NCBI GenBank assembly: GCA_018671515.1
Contig: JABHHN010000072.1
Coordinates: 1 to 57,057 of the forward strand
Reading direction: 5' to 3'
Source: an archaeon
Lineage (GTDB): Archaea > Nanobdellota > Nanobdellia > Woesearchaeales > GW2011-AR15
Length of the DNA stretch: 57,057 nucleotides
Position numbers and translations under genes: made by a program. Shown here one piece after another: positions 9,301 through 16,030 of this stretch; positions within the stretch are counted from its first letter, which is position 1, and each line of letters begins with the position of its first letter. The notes beneath the pieces were generated by a model. The model was not told the origin of the DNA. It saw only the letters and a program-made list of their open reading frames with translations, and did no database searches.

Positions 9301-9371
9301 GATTGCAAATTTTAAAAGAATCATGGCAGAAGCTTTTGAGGTTTGATCTGCCATTAGAAAATATAAGGTGA
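6324..9371 (+). CDS. purL: Phosphoribosylformylglycinamidine synthase, PurS-PurL fused form without glutaminase
   Basis: The large subunit of FGAM synthase, which amidates FGAR with ATP and ammonia delivered by PurQ. The first 75 residues (RIEIGLKENIKDPRGDGIKS) resemble the small PurS subunit, so this is a PurS-PurL fusion of 1015 residues; the glutaminase is separate as purQ. The catalytic region contains QTWSEHCKHKEFDG, VETHNSPSALDPYGGA and ITDNGGGGLSSSMGEIA, and the second half repeats the AIR-synthase-like fold with SCHDCSDGGLGIALAE. The ATG lies inside the end of purE, so translation is probably coupled. PurM, which uses the product, is not in the window. Confidence 0.95.
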   Translation: MHRIEIGLKENIKDPRGDGIKSRIKDELGILVDSVRTINIFTLNFELPKEQVHFIAKELFRDKVIECYSFDKSLAKSREFDFLIEKGFKPGVTDNIGKTAKKNIEFYLDEKLDDEKKVFYSVQYLIKGNISKEQLKIISKSVIGNELIENFIFFDKDEFMEKGIGYPMPIVKGDSQIKVDTFDLSKYTDEELLKLSRDRCLALDLKELALIRDHFLDVERLEVREKIGLSKMTDVELEVFAQTWSEHCKHKEFDGIVHYSDLETGEEETINSIFKTYIKNSTMEIKKKLGNDDFLIKMFNDNAGIVKYDEDTNFVFKVETHNSPSALDPYGGAITGIVGVNRDPAGTGRSGAVPLFNTNVFCFGDPFYKAKLPPNTLHPMVIFKGVHTGVRDGGNQSGIPTLNGSLYFDNRYMGKPLVYCGTGALMPSQINGEEVSKKIIKPGYLALMSGGRVGKDGIHGVTMSSEERHSGTPVTAVQIGDAITQKVMLDYIFEMGQKNWIKAITDNGGGGLSSSMGEIARISGGVDVDLKKVPLKYHGLQPWEIFISESQERMTFVIDPVDLDKVMELAKKRDVEVSVIGKFTDSGYLNLLYGSQKVAQIEMEFLHEGLPKKEIIAEWKKPKHVEPDFDEPELVLLELKKLLSALNICSKEYIVRPYDHEVKGRTIIKPLSGVKNDGPSDASVMAPKLDSREALVIGHGLCPRYSDIDAYHMSACAFDEMVRNIIATGGKITDLENDEVVMWSINDNFCTPDSIYDEIKNPDGKLKFANIVRANKALYDYTTAYNIPCTSGKDSMKNDYKYIDENGESVRIAVPLTLLYSGACKIKDYRKCVTIDFKKSGDLVYILGETKKELGAGEYFNLHGFIGNDVPKVDADSAIKMYKSVGRAMDDSFIESCHDCSDGGLGIALAESAFSGGLGADIDLSKISKKGIDRNDHLLFSESQSRFVVSIKPENKVKFEEMMEGNVFSEVGKVIDEPMFIVKKLNQEIEKIGLQILKESWQKLLRFDLPLENIR

Positions 9372-9377
9372 TGAAAA

Positions 9378-9566
9378 ATGCCATTTGTTGAAATAAAATT
9401 ATGGAAAGGAAGAACTGATGAAAAGAAGAAAGATATGATTCGAAAAGTGACTGCTGCAGTAGTTGAATCAATAGATTGTCCAATTGAACATGTCAGTGTA
9501 GTGGTGACTGAATATGAATCGAAACATTGGGGAAAAGCAGGTGTTCCAGGAGACGAAATTAAATGA
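9378..9566 (+). CDS. 4-oxalocrotonate tautomerase family protein inside the purine operon
   Basis: A 62-residue protein beginning Met-Pro, the hallmark of the tautomerase superfamily, where the exposed Pro1 is the catalytic base after methionine removal. The whole chain follows the 4-OT pattern: PFVEIKLWKGRTDEKKKDMI, then ESIDCPIEHVSVVV and KHWGKAGV. The family catalyses keto-enol tautomerisation of 2-oxo acids; the substrate here is unknown. The gene starts six bases after purL and overlaps purQ by four bases (ATGA), so it is translated as part of the FGAM synthase cluster. A role in purine synthesis is not established and would be an inference from position only. Confidence 0.9.
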   Translation: MPFVEIKLWKGRTDEKKKDMIRKVTAAVVESIDCPIEHVSVVVTEYESKHWGKAGVPGDEIK

Positions 9567-10402
9567 AGGTAAAAGCACTTATTCCAACTGGACTTGGATT
9601 TAATTGTGAATATGAATCTGCAAAAGCTTTTGAGATGGCCGGCGCAGAATCTACTATAGTTGATATTAGAGATATTATTGATGGGGATGTAAATATATTT
9701 GATTATGATGTAATTATGTTAATTGGTGGTTTTTCTTATGGTGATGATTTAGGAAGTGGTAAAGCAATTGCAAATTTACTTAGATTCAAAAAAATAAATG
9801 GTGAGCGATTTATTGATCTGATTAAGAAGTTTGTAGTAGATGAAAAAAAAGTAGTTTTAGGAATATGTAATGGTTTTCAAGTACTAATTAAATTAGGAAT
9901 ATTGCCTGGATTTGATGAAAATTATGAAGATCAGAATTCTTCTTTGGCATTAAATGATTCAGGAAGATATGAAGATAGATGGGTTAATTTGAAATTCAAT
10001 AGTGAGAGTAATTGTATTGCAACCAAAGGAATTGATGAAATGTATATTCCTGTGAGACATGGTGAAGGAAAGATAATTGCAAATGATGATGTTATGGAAA
10101 AAATAATGGATAATAATCAATATATTGCACAATATATAAATCCTGAGACTAAAAAAATTGCAGTTAAATATCCGATAAATCCAAATGGATCTACAAATGC
10201 AATTGCTGGACTAAGTGATGAGACAGGAAGAATATTTGGTTTAATGCCACATCCAGAAGCAAATTTATTGTTTGAAAACCATCCGCATTGGACGAGATTA
10301 AAAAGAGATTATGAAGATAAAGGAATGAAAATTCCAGAACATGGAGATGGTTTGAAAATTTTTAAAAATATTGTAGAATATCTTGAAGGGGTGAAAAAAT
10401 GA
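9563..10402 (+). CDS. purQ: Phosphoribosylformylglycinamidine synthase, glutaminase subunit
   Basis: A class I glutamine amidotransferase that releases ammonia for PurL. The nucleophile cysteine is in VVLGICNGFQVLIKLG and the His-Glu pair in GLMPHPEAN. The N-terminus ALIPTGLGFNCEYESAKAFE and the GGFSYGDDLGSGKAIA segment are typical of PurQ rather than other amidotransferases. At 279 residues it is slightly longer than bacterial PurQ (about 230) and nearer to the longer form that pairs with larger PurL proteins. The start overlaps the tautomerase stop by four bases (ATGA). Confidence 0.96.
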   Translation: MKVKALIPTGLGFNCEYESAKAFEMAGAESTIVDIRDIIDGDVNIFDYDVIMLIGGFSYGDDLGSGKAIANLLRFKKINGERFIDLIKKFVVDEKKVVLGICNGFQVLIKLGILPGFDENYEDQNSSLALNDSGRYEDRWVNLKFNSESNCIATKGIDEMYIPVRHGEGKIIANDDVMEKIMDNNQYIAQYINPETKKIAVKYPINPNGSTNAIAGLSDETGRIFGLMPHPEANLLFENHPHWTRLKRDYEDKGMKIPEHGDGLKIFKNIVEYLEGVKK

Positions 10403-10456
10403 TATCTGAGAAAAATTTATTTTTTCGAGATTTCATAATGAGACGGAGATGAAATT

Positions 10457-11431
10457 ATGATAAAAGAAGAAGTTATAATTGAACAGTTAGATAAGACATT
10501 AACAGAGACTGATTTTCTAGCACTTGGAAAAAAATACAGAGGAAAAGTCAGAGACAATTATATTATGGATGAAAAAGTATTCATGATTGCAACTGACAGG
10601 CAATCAGCATTTGACAGGATTCTTGCATCTGTGCCATTCAAAGGTCAAGTGCTTACACAGACATCAATATTTTGGTTTAATAAAACAAAAGATATTGTGC
10701 AGAATCATATGATAGATAATCCAGATCCAAATATTATGGTTTGCAAAAAATTAAATGTATTTCCTGTAGAATTTGTCGTGCGTGGATATATGACTGGTGT
10801 AACAAGCACAGCAGTCTGGACTGCATATGAAAATGGTGAGAGATTATTCTGTGGAAATGTCCTTCCTGAAGGGATGATAAAAAATCAGAAGTTTGATGAA
10901 GCAATTATAACTCCAACAACAAAATCAGATGAACATGATGAAAAAATATCAGCAGAAGAGGTAATAAGCAAGGGACTTATGACTAAGTCTCAATGGGATT
11001 ATGTTGCAGAAAAAGCACTTAAATTATTTAAGAGAGGAGAAGAAATTGCAGCACAGAATGGTCTTATCCTAGTTGATACCAAATATGAATTTGGTCATGA
11101 TGATAAAGGTAATATTTATTTAATTGATGAAATACATACACCTGATTCATCAAGATATTGGATAAAAGAATCATATGATAAAAAATTTACAGATGGTGAA
11201 GAACCAGATAATATTGATAAAGAATTTCTGAGATTATGGTTTAGAAAAAACTGTGATCCATACAAAGATGAAGTATTACCTGATGCACCACAAAATTTAG
11301 TTGTTGAATTAAGTAGAAGGTATATCATGCTTTATGAAAAAATAACTGGTCAAGAATTTTCATTATCATCTAATTTAGATACAACTGAAAGGATAAAAAA
11401 TAACCTAAAAACTGCAGGTTATTTAAATTAA
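10457..11431 (+). CDS. purC: SAICAR synthetase (phosphoribosylaminoimidazole-succinocarboxamide synthase)
   Basis: Joins aspartate to CAIR with ATP. Diagnostic segments are KKYRGKVRDNY, ATDRQSAFDRI, VVRGYMTGVTSTAVW, TPTTKSDEHDE, DTKYEFGHD and IDEIHTPDSSRYW. The 324-residue length resembles the long yeast ADE1-like form rather than the roughly 240-residue bacterial form. A 54-base gap with an imperfect AT-rich hairpin (about 10404-10432) precedes it, and CGGAGATG (10444-10451) provides the ribosome site. purE, just upstream in the operon, supplies its substrate. Confidence 0.96.
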   Translation: MIKEEVIIEQLDKTLTETDFLALGKKYRGKVRDNYIMDEKVFMIATDRQSAFDRILASVPFKGQVLTQTSIFWFNKTKDIVQNHMIDNPDPNIMVCKKLNVFPVEFVVRGYMTGVTSTAVWTAYENGERLFCGNVLPEGMIKNQKFDEAIITPTTKSDEHDEKISAEEVISKGLMTKSQWDYVAEKALKLFKRGEEIAAQNGLILVDTKYEFGHDDKGNIYLIDEIHTPDSSRYWIKESYDKKFTDGEEPDNIDKEFLRLWFRKNCDPYKDEVLPDAPQNLVVELSRRYIMLYEKITGQEFSLSSNLDTTERIKNNLKTAGYLN

Positions 11432-11486
11432 AATTTATTTTGATTGGATAAAGGAGAAAATATTTCCTTTGAAAGTAAAATAAATT
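11432..11486 (+). promoter_or_regulatory. Nested hairpin between purC and guaA
   Basis: A 10-bp perfect outer stem (11432-11441, AATTTATTTT, with 11477-11486) encloses a second 6-bp stem AAAGGA/TCCTTT (11450-11455 with 11465-11470). It begins one base after the purC stop and ends 29 bases before the guaA ATG. There is no T-tract directly after the stem. It could mark an RNA processing site or mRNA end between IMP synthesis and GMP synthesis genes. Confidence 0.4.
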
Positions 11487-11515
11487 ATAAAAAATAAATT
11501 ATTAGGGGAATTAAC

Positions 11516-13042
11516 ATGATATTGATATTAAATTTTGGTTCACAACTGACACATCTTATCGCAAGAAGATTTAGAGAATTAGGTGTATATTCAGAAATTA
11601 AATTACCATATGACGTTACAGATTCAGAATTAGATAAATGTGATGCAATTGTTTTATCTGGTGGTCCAAATGATGTCAATGCAGAATCAATAACTTTCAA
11701 TAAATATGTATTTTCATGTGGCAAACCTATTCTTGGGATCTGTTATGGTCATCAGATAATTGCACATCAATTTGGAGGGTCAGTTGTTTCAAGTGATAGC
11801 AGTGAGTATGGAGAAACTAAATTAGTAGTATTAGAAAAAACAGGACTTTTTGAAGGTCTTAATAATGATGAGATCGTATGGATGAATCATGGTGATACAA
11901 TAGGACAACCACCAGTTGGGTTTAAGACAATAGGTACATCACCTGACTGTAAACATGCTGCCTTTGTAAATGAAGAAAAAAATATTTATTCTGTTTTATT
12001 TCATCCAGAAGTTCATCATACAAAACATGGTATGGAAATATTTGAAAATTTCATAAATCTTTGTGATATTAAAAAAGACTGGAAAGTTGAAGAACAAAAA
12101 GATAGATTAATTGATGAAATTAAAACATTAGTTGGTGAAGAGTCTGTTGTTATGGGTGTTTCTGGTGGTGTTGATTCTTTAGTTGGTTCATTTTTAATTG
12201 AAAGGGCAATTGGTAAAAGAGTTTTCTGTGTTTATGTTGATACAGGACTTATGCGAAAAGATGAAACACAATTTGTCAAGGAAATGTACGATGAATTAGG
12301 TTTTGATAATTTTGAAGTTGTTGATGCATCATCATTATTTTTAGGAAAATTAAAAGGTGTAACTGATCCTGAAGAGAAGAGAAAAATAATTGGACATACT
12401 TTCATTGAAGTTTTTGAAAAGGAAGTTGAAAAGTTAAAAGAACAGAATTTTCATATTAAATTCTTAGGTCAGGGTACAATATACCCTGATAGGATTGAAA
12501 GTGCTGCACCATCAAAAACTGCAGACAAGATAAAGAGTCATCATAATTTGACTTTGCCTGAAAAGATGAGTCTTAAATTAGTTGAACCACTTTCTGATTT
12601 GTATAAGGATGAAGTTAGGTTGTTGGGTAAAGAGTTAGGGATTAAAAAGGAATTTTTGGATAGACATCCATTTCCAGGTCCAGGTCTTGCAATCAGGATT
12701 TTAGGTGATATTGATGAAGAGAAATTAGTTATTTTGCGTGAAGCAGATGATATTTTTATTTCTGAATTAAAATCATCTGGTGAATATAAAAACACATGGC
12801 AGGCTTTGGCAGCACTTATTCCTGTAAAGACAGTTGGTGTTATGGGTGACCATAGGACTTATGAATATATGATTGCACTGCGTGCTGTAACAAGTATGGA
12901 TGCGATGACTGCTGATTGGGCAAAACTTCCAAATGATTTATTACAGAGGATTTCTAATAGAATAATTAATGAAGTTAAGGGTGTGAATAGAGTTGTCTAT
13001 GACATTACTCAGAAACCACCTGGTACAATTGAGTATGAGTGA
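11516..13042 (+). CDS. guaA: GMP synthase, glutamine-hydrolysing, single-chain form
   Basis: Converts XMP to GMP with ATP and glutamine. The 508-residue chain holds a glutaminase domain (about 1-190: LILNFGSQLTHLIARR, nucleophile Cys in ILGICYGHQ, VLFHPEVHHT), the ATP-pyrophosphatase P-loop VMGVSGGVDSLVGSF, and the C-terminal dimerisation domain ending KPPGTIEYE. Archaea often encode the two halves as separate genes, so the fused form is notable. The ATG follows AGGGGA (11503-11508). It closes the purine block; a strong hairpin with a T-run follows the stop. Confidence 0.97.
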   Translation: MILILNFGSQLTHLIARRFRELGVYSEIKLPYDVTDSELDKCDAIVLSGGPNDVNAESITFNKYVFSCGKPILGICYGHQIIAHQFGGSVVSSDSSEYGETKLVVLEKTGLFEGLNNDEIVWMNHGDTIGQPPVGFKTIGTSPDCKHAAFVNEEKNIYSVLFHPEVHHTKHGMEIFENFINLCDIKKDWKVEEQKDRLIDEIKTLVGEESVVMGVSGGVDSLVGSFLIERAIGKRVFCVYVDTGLMRKDETQFVKEMYDELGFDNFEVVDASSLFLGKLKGVTDPEEKRKIIGHTFIEVFEKEVEKLKEQNFHIKFLGQGTIYPDRIESAAPSKTADKIKSHHNLTLPEKMSLKLVEPLSDLYKDEVRLLGKELGIKKEFLDRHPFPGPGLAIRILGDIDEEKLVILREADDIFISELKSSGEYKNTWQALAALIPVKTVGVMGDHRTYEYMIALRAVTSMDAMTADWAKLPNDLLQRISNRIINEVKGVNRVVYDITQKPPGTIEYE

Positions 13043-13051
13043 GGTTTTTAT

Positions 13052-13100
13052 GGGACACCAAAAATCCATTTTGGATTTTTTCGTGTAACGCAAAAGTCCC
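13052..13100 (+). terminator. Terminator hairpin after guaA
   Basis: The core is an 8-bp stem AAAAATCC (13060-13067) and GGATTTTT (13073-13080) around a five-base loop, ending in a T-run. An outer 5-bp stem GGGAC (13052-13056) with GTCCC (13096-13100) encloses it. It is ten bases after the guaA stop and is the most convincing stem-plus-T-run terminator in this part of the window. Confidence 0.6.
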
Positions 13101-13101
13101 T

Positions 13102-13129
13102 TGGAACTATTGGATATGGGTGAGGTTTT
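13102..13129 (+). repeat. Degenerate second copy of the guaA 3' end
   Basis: These 28 bases match 13021-13048, the end of guaA with its stop, at 23 of 28 positions. The last codons GTIEYE-stop reappear as GTIGYG-stop, followed in both copies by the same AGGTTTT. The copies are on either side of the terminator hairpin, 81 bases apart. It looks like a short duplication scar at the boundary between the purine operon and the accessory region. Confidence 0.5.
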
Positions 13130-13169
13130 AGAAATATTTATATATTACGTTGTATTACAATAGCATACA

Positions 13170-13436
13170 ATGGAAATAGTTACAGTTAGATTTCAAGAAG
13201 ATATACTAAAAAAAATAGATAAGAATCTTTTCACACATAATTATAATTCTAGGACTGAATTTATTAGAGAAGCAGTTAGAGATAAATTATCTAACTTAAA
13301 TAGGGATGAACTTGTTGAAGAATTTTTAAAGTTTAAAGGAAAAGCAAAAAAGAAAACTACGTATGAAGAAAATAGAGAAACTAAAAAAGAAGTAAGTAAA
13401 GAGTTAATGGCAGAATTAGAAAAAAGATTTAGTTAA
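13170..13436 (+). CDS. Ribbon-helix-helix antitoxin-like protein (locus 1)
   Basis: An 88-residue CopG/Arc-type protein. The N-terminal strand EIVTVRFQEDILKKID followed by NYNSRTEFIREAVRDKL is the ribbon-helix-helix DNA-binding fold; the C-terminal part is charged and helical, as in antitoxins that wrap a toxin. TTTATATATTACG (13138-13150), 20-32 bases before the ATG, is a TATA-like box for a leaderless transcript. Its 3' end overlaps by eight bases the end of a PIN-domain gene on the other strand. Convergent order is unlike the usual antitoxin-toxin operon. The same layout recurs at 18045. Confidence 0.85.
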   Translation: MEIVTVRFQEDILKKIDKNLFTHNYNSRTEFIREAVRDKLSNLNRDELVEEFLKFKGKAKKKTTYEENRETKKEVSKELMAELEKRFS

Positions 13437-13854
13437 TTTCTTCAGGTTTTTTTGTATTAGTAATATCATTTAGATCTTTTAAAAAATGCATATCTTGTGA
13501 AATCATTATTGCTTTATGGTTCCTTGCTTGAATTGCATTGATACAATCAACTAAAGGAATGTTTATGTTATTAGATAATTTTTTTGCTTCTTGAAATTCT
13601 TCTTTTTTAATATTAATTTTCGTTAAAACTTTGCATAGATCTAGAAAATTTAACATTTCATTAATTTCTCTTTCTGAATAATCTTTTTTCATTTCCCAAA
13701 ATAGTGTTTCAGAAAATACAATTTTGTCTTTATTTTTTAGAATCTTCATAAATAAATTTGATGCATATTTACCTAATGGTCTTCCAGTTTTTCCAAATCT
13801 ATCTTCATAAAAATCTCTCCATATACATGTATCAAGAAAATATTTAGTAGTCAT
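13429..13854 (-). CDS. PIN-domain ribonuclease, probable toxin (locus 1)
   Basis: A 141-residue PIN-domain protein. The acidic metal-binding positions are seen in KYFLDTCIWRDFYED (first Asp), VFSETLFWEMKKD (Glu), IPLVDCINAIQARN (Asp) and IMISQDMHFLKDL (Asp). PIN toxins cleave RNA. I chose ATG 13854 because TTTATTAAT (about 13880-13888) sits near 30 bases upstream on this strand, as expected for a leaderless message; an in-frame GTG at 13875 is the alternative. Its end overlaps the end of the ribbon-helix-helix gene, the likely antitoxin. Confidence 0.85.
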   Translation of the reverse strand: MTTKYFLDTCIWRDFYEDRFGKTGRPLGKYASNLFMKILKNKDKIVFSETLFWEMKKDYSEREINEMLNFLDLCKVLTKINIKKEEFQEAKKLSNNINIPLVDCINAIQARNHKAIMISQDMHFLKDLNDITNTKKPEEIN

Positions 13855-14041
13855 TTTTAATAAAGGATTCACCAATATTAATAAATTTATTGACGAGAAA
13901 ATATCTAGTCATTTGAAATTATCACTTTAATAATTTATTTTTTTTGTACATTTCTTTTATTTGAGAACCTTTATAACCTTAGGACGCTTATTTAATATTA
14001 TTGGGACGTGAGATACAATTAAGAAAATAAATAAGGATGAA

Positions 14042-14614
14042 TTGAATTTAGATCCCTTTTCAAATATGAAAAAAGCTGCACGAAATAGGAAAGTGAACCT
14101 TACAGGAAATGAGAAAAAAGTACTTATGAAGATAATTGAAGAAGGAAGGATTGCTGATACTGAAATGGCAAAATCCATGAATATTTCTCAACAAGGTATA
14201 TTTAGGATAAGAAGAAAGCTTGAAGATTTGGGAGTAATTGAGGGATATTATCCACTTATTAATTTTAAAAAAATAGGTATAAATCTTATTCAAGTTATGG
14301 GAATAAAGCTTAATCCTATTGTCTGGAAATCTATGAAAGAATCTGAGATTTCAGAGAGATTTAGAAAAATACCTTATATTTTTCATGCGTATAGGATAAC
14401 TGGTTATGATATAACATATATGTTGACGCTTGGATTTAAAGATATACATCAAAAAGACAGGTTCATGAAAAAATTGGAAACTATTTTTGTAGATCAGATG
14501 GAAATAAAATGGTCATATAATTTTTCGGTTGAAAATATAGTAACTCTTGATCCATTAAGTCTGTTATATGATTCAATTGCTGAAAATGAATACGTATTTG
14601 ATAAATTGCTCTAA
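14042..14614 (+). CDS. Lrp/AsnC-like winged-helix transcription regulator
   Basis: A 190-residue protein. Residues 20-70 form a winged helix-turn-helix (LTGNEKKVLMKIIEEGRIAD, TEMAKSMNISQQGIFRIRRK, LEDLGVIEGYYP), close to the Lrp/AsnC pattern. The remainder is a mixed alpha/beta domain that could bind a ligand or mediate oligomers. The start is taken as TTG 14042 with AAGGATGA just before it; ATG 14066 is possible but would remove only eight residues. The target genes are unknown. It stands alone between the PIN toxin and the zinc-ribbon genes. Confidence 0.75.
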   Translation: MNLDPFSNMKKAARNRKVNLTGNEKKVLMKIIEEGRIADTEMAKSMNISQQGIFRIRRKLEDLGVIEGYYPLINFKKIGINLIQVMGIKLNPIVWKSMKESEISERFRKIPYIFHAYRITGYDITYMLTLGFKDIHQKDRFMKKLETIFVDQMEIKWSYNFSVENIVTLDPLSLLYDSIAENEYVFDKLL

Positions 14615-14705
14615 TGTTTTAGAGAGTGTATATTACAACTATTTTTACATAATACATTCTAATTTACTATAACAGACTTATATAGAATGAAGTAAAGGTA
14701 TAATT

Positions 14706-14825
14706 ATGGAAAATTATAAGAAAATTATAACAGAATGTAGATTTTGTAAAGAAAATATAAAAAATAAGTTTGTTGTCAATGGGTTGATTATTACATGTCC
14801 ATATTGTAATAAACCACAAGAGTAA
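14706..14825 (+). CDS. 39-residue zinc-ribbon miniprotein
   Basis: The frame encodes two CxxC knuckles, C11-R-F-C14 and C31-P-Y-C34, spaced like a minimal zinc ribbon. TTATATAG (14679-14686), 20-27 bases before the ATG, supports a leaderless transcript. It lies directly before a second zinc-ribbon gene that starts 18 bases later, so the two are probably cotranscribed. No specific family is recognised; nucleic-acid or protein binding would be typical of such folds. Confidence 0.6.
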   Translation: MENYKKIITECRFCKENIKNKFVVNGLIITCPYCNKPQE

Positions 14826-14843
14826 GATTTACAGGGATAAAAT

Positions 14844-15050
14844 ATGACGAAAAGAAAACGAATGAATTCATTTAAATCAAGATTTGGCAAATTGGAAAAA
14901 CCTTATTATAAGATGGTTTCAAAATGTAGAAATTGCAAAAAATCCTTCGTTGTTGATAGAACCTCAAAATTATTTTCTGCCAAGTATTTTTGCGAATTAT
15001 GCAATTTAAAATATATTAAAAAATCAAAAGAAATTGATTTGGCAACTTAG
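14844..15050 (+). CDS. 68-residue zinc-ribbon protein
   Basis: A basic protein (N-terminus MTKRKRMNSFKSRFGK) with two CxxC pairs, CRNC in MVSKCRNCKKSFVVDR and CELC in AKYFCELCNLKYIKKS. This is a zinc-ribbon arrangement with a basic lead, suggesting nucleic-acid binding. It follows the 39-residue zinc-ribbon gene by 18 bases, with AGGGATAA before its ATG. I do not recognise a named family. Confidence 0.65.
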   Translation: MTKRKRMNSFKSRFGKLEKPYYKMVSKCRNCKKSFVVDRTSKLFSAKYFCELCNLKYIKKSKEIDLAT

Positions 15051-15092
15051 TTTAATTTCTTTTTTGGAAAAATATTCTTATTTTTGCTTTTG

Positions 15093-15134
15093 AGTAAACT
15101 ACAAGTAGAGATAGAGAAAATGGTTTAGTTTACT
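15093..15134. promoter_or_regulatory. Inverted repeat upstream of a TATA-like box
   Basis: AGTAAACTA (15093-15101) is repeated inverted as TAGTTTACT (15126-15134), a 9-bp perfect dyad with a 24-base spacer. It ends ten bases before the TATA-like TTATATATG (15144-15152) that precedes the ATG at 15173. The position suits a regulator or activator site. No function is known. Confidence 0.35.
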
Positions 15135-15172
15135 AGAATATCCTTATATATGTATTTACCTTAATTATTTTT

Positions 15173-15427
15173 ATGACACAAATATATGAGGAAAAATTAA
15201 ATTCACTTAGGTACAAAATTGTGGCATATAAGATTTGGAATGAATAGTAGGTATCAGCTGTGTCCTGCACAGTATCAGCCAAGTATTGGGCTGATTTTCA
15301 AATCGCCACCAAAAATCCCAATATAAGTGAAGAAGTATATTCATTTCCAGCTGCGTTGCAGATTTGGTTTGGATGCTTTAGTTTGGGATTACTATTTTTA
15401 ATTAATATTCATATTTTAAATAAATAA
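15173..15427 (+). pseudogene. Small membrane-protein frame with two consecutive in-frame TAG codons
   Basis: From ATG 15173 the frame runs 24 codons (MTQIYEEKLNSLRYKIVAYK...), meets TAG TAG (15245-15250), then stays open for 58 more codons to TAA 15425. The second part looks protein-like, with SAKYWADFQIATKNP and a hydrophobic segment LQIWFGCFSLGLLFLINIHI near the end, probably membrane-spanning. The ATG is 21-29 bases after a TATA-like box. There is no frameshift. It may be a decayed gene, a recoded gene, or a short peptide followed by chance open sequence. Several intact genes in this window end in TAG, so TAG is a normal stop here. Confidence 0.4.
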
Positions 15428-15446
15428 TCAGATAAGGAAAAAAATA

Positions 15447-15797
15447 ATGACAATTACAGAATCACAATTTGAAATGGGAAGAAGAGATGTCTTAAAAAGA
15501 GATTTTCATAAAAGTGGAAATTATAGGGATGAAGGTTAGAGTTGGTCAGGTAATTCAAAAAAATATGATTATTCTGATTCAACAGAAACCAATGAAAATG
15601 ATGAGGGATATACATTCAAGATACACATGTCCCAACTTTCACTAGATAAATTGAAAATAAAGCCAACTAAAAATTATATTACAGTTCAATCAAATAAGAA
15701 AACTATATTTATCAAATTTGATAAAATGATCAGACCTGAGACAATATTTGTAACAATCAAAGGAAGCATGCTGGTAATTAATGTAAAAAAAGAATAA
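15447..15797 (+). pseudogene. Hsp20-like small protein frame interrupted by one in-frame TAG
   Basis: ATG 15447, with AAGGA nine bases upstream, opens 30 codons ending in NYRDEG, then TAG (15537-15539), then 85 more codons in the same frame to TAA 15795. The downstream part (YTFKIHMSQLSLDKLKIKPT, later KTIFIKFDKMIRPETI and GSMLVINVKKE) resembles an alpha-crystallin/Hsp20 domain: paired strands, a phenylalanine-rich step and a closing 'G-x-L-x-I-x-V-K'. The upstream part is hydrophilic, like an Hsp20 N-terminal arm. No start codon with a good ribosome site is evident right after the TAG, although an internal ATG at the CACATG (codon about 62) could give a shorter product. Confidence 0.45.
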
Positions 15798-15867
15798 TTG
15801 AATGCCAATATGTGATTAATAGTTTTCTTTTATTATGCGTTTATAACAAATATAAAATCAAATAGAA

Positions 15868-15881
15868 ATAGCGAGAGCTAT
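15868..15881 (+). ncRNA. Hairpin with GAGA tetraloop before a small ORF
   Basis: ATAGC (15868-15872), GAGA (15873-15876), GCTAT (15877-15881): a perfect 5-bp stem closed by a GNRA tetraloop, 14 bases before the ATG at 15895. It would form in the 5' leader of that message. A larger hairpin with the same GAGA loop lies at 18636. Confidence 0.35.
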
Positions 15882-15894
15882 AGGGAAAATAAAA

Positions 15895-16029
15895 ATGGGA
15901 AATATAGGTAGCTATGACAGAAGAAATGATTATTCTTGTCCAGAGGATGAAAAACAAAATAATCTACTTACATCTATTTTTGAGTTTTTAGATGTGATTG
16001 TTAAAGCAATATTTAAAGAGGGTGAATAA
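15895..16029 (+). CDS. 44-residue hypothetical protein
   Basis: MGNIGSYDRRNDYSCPEDEK followed by an amphipathic segment NLLTSIFEFLDVIVKAIF. It is preceded by TAGGG (15881-15885) ten bases before the ATG and by a GAGA-loop hairpin. It is followed after one base by another small frame. No family is recognised; the C-terminal helix could contact a membrane or a partner. Confidence 0.4.
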   Translation: MGNIGSYDRRNDYSCPEDEKQNNLLTSIFEFLDVIVKAIFKEGE

Positions 16030-16030
16030 A

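Noticed and set aside
15173..15797. Reading TAG as pyrrolysine throughout this genome
   Set aside because: purE, hisC, hisS, fic, moxR and a zinc-ribbon gene all end at TAG at the expected length, so TAG is an ordinary stop. Local read-through cannot be excluded, but a global code change can.
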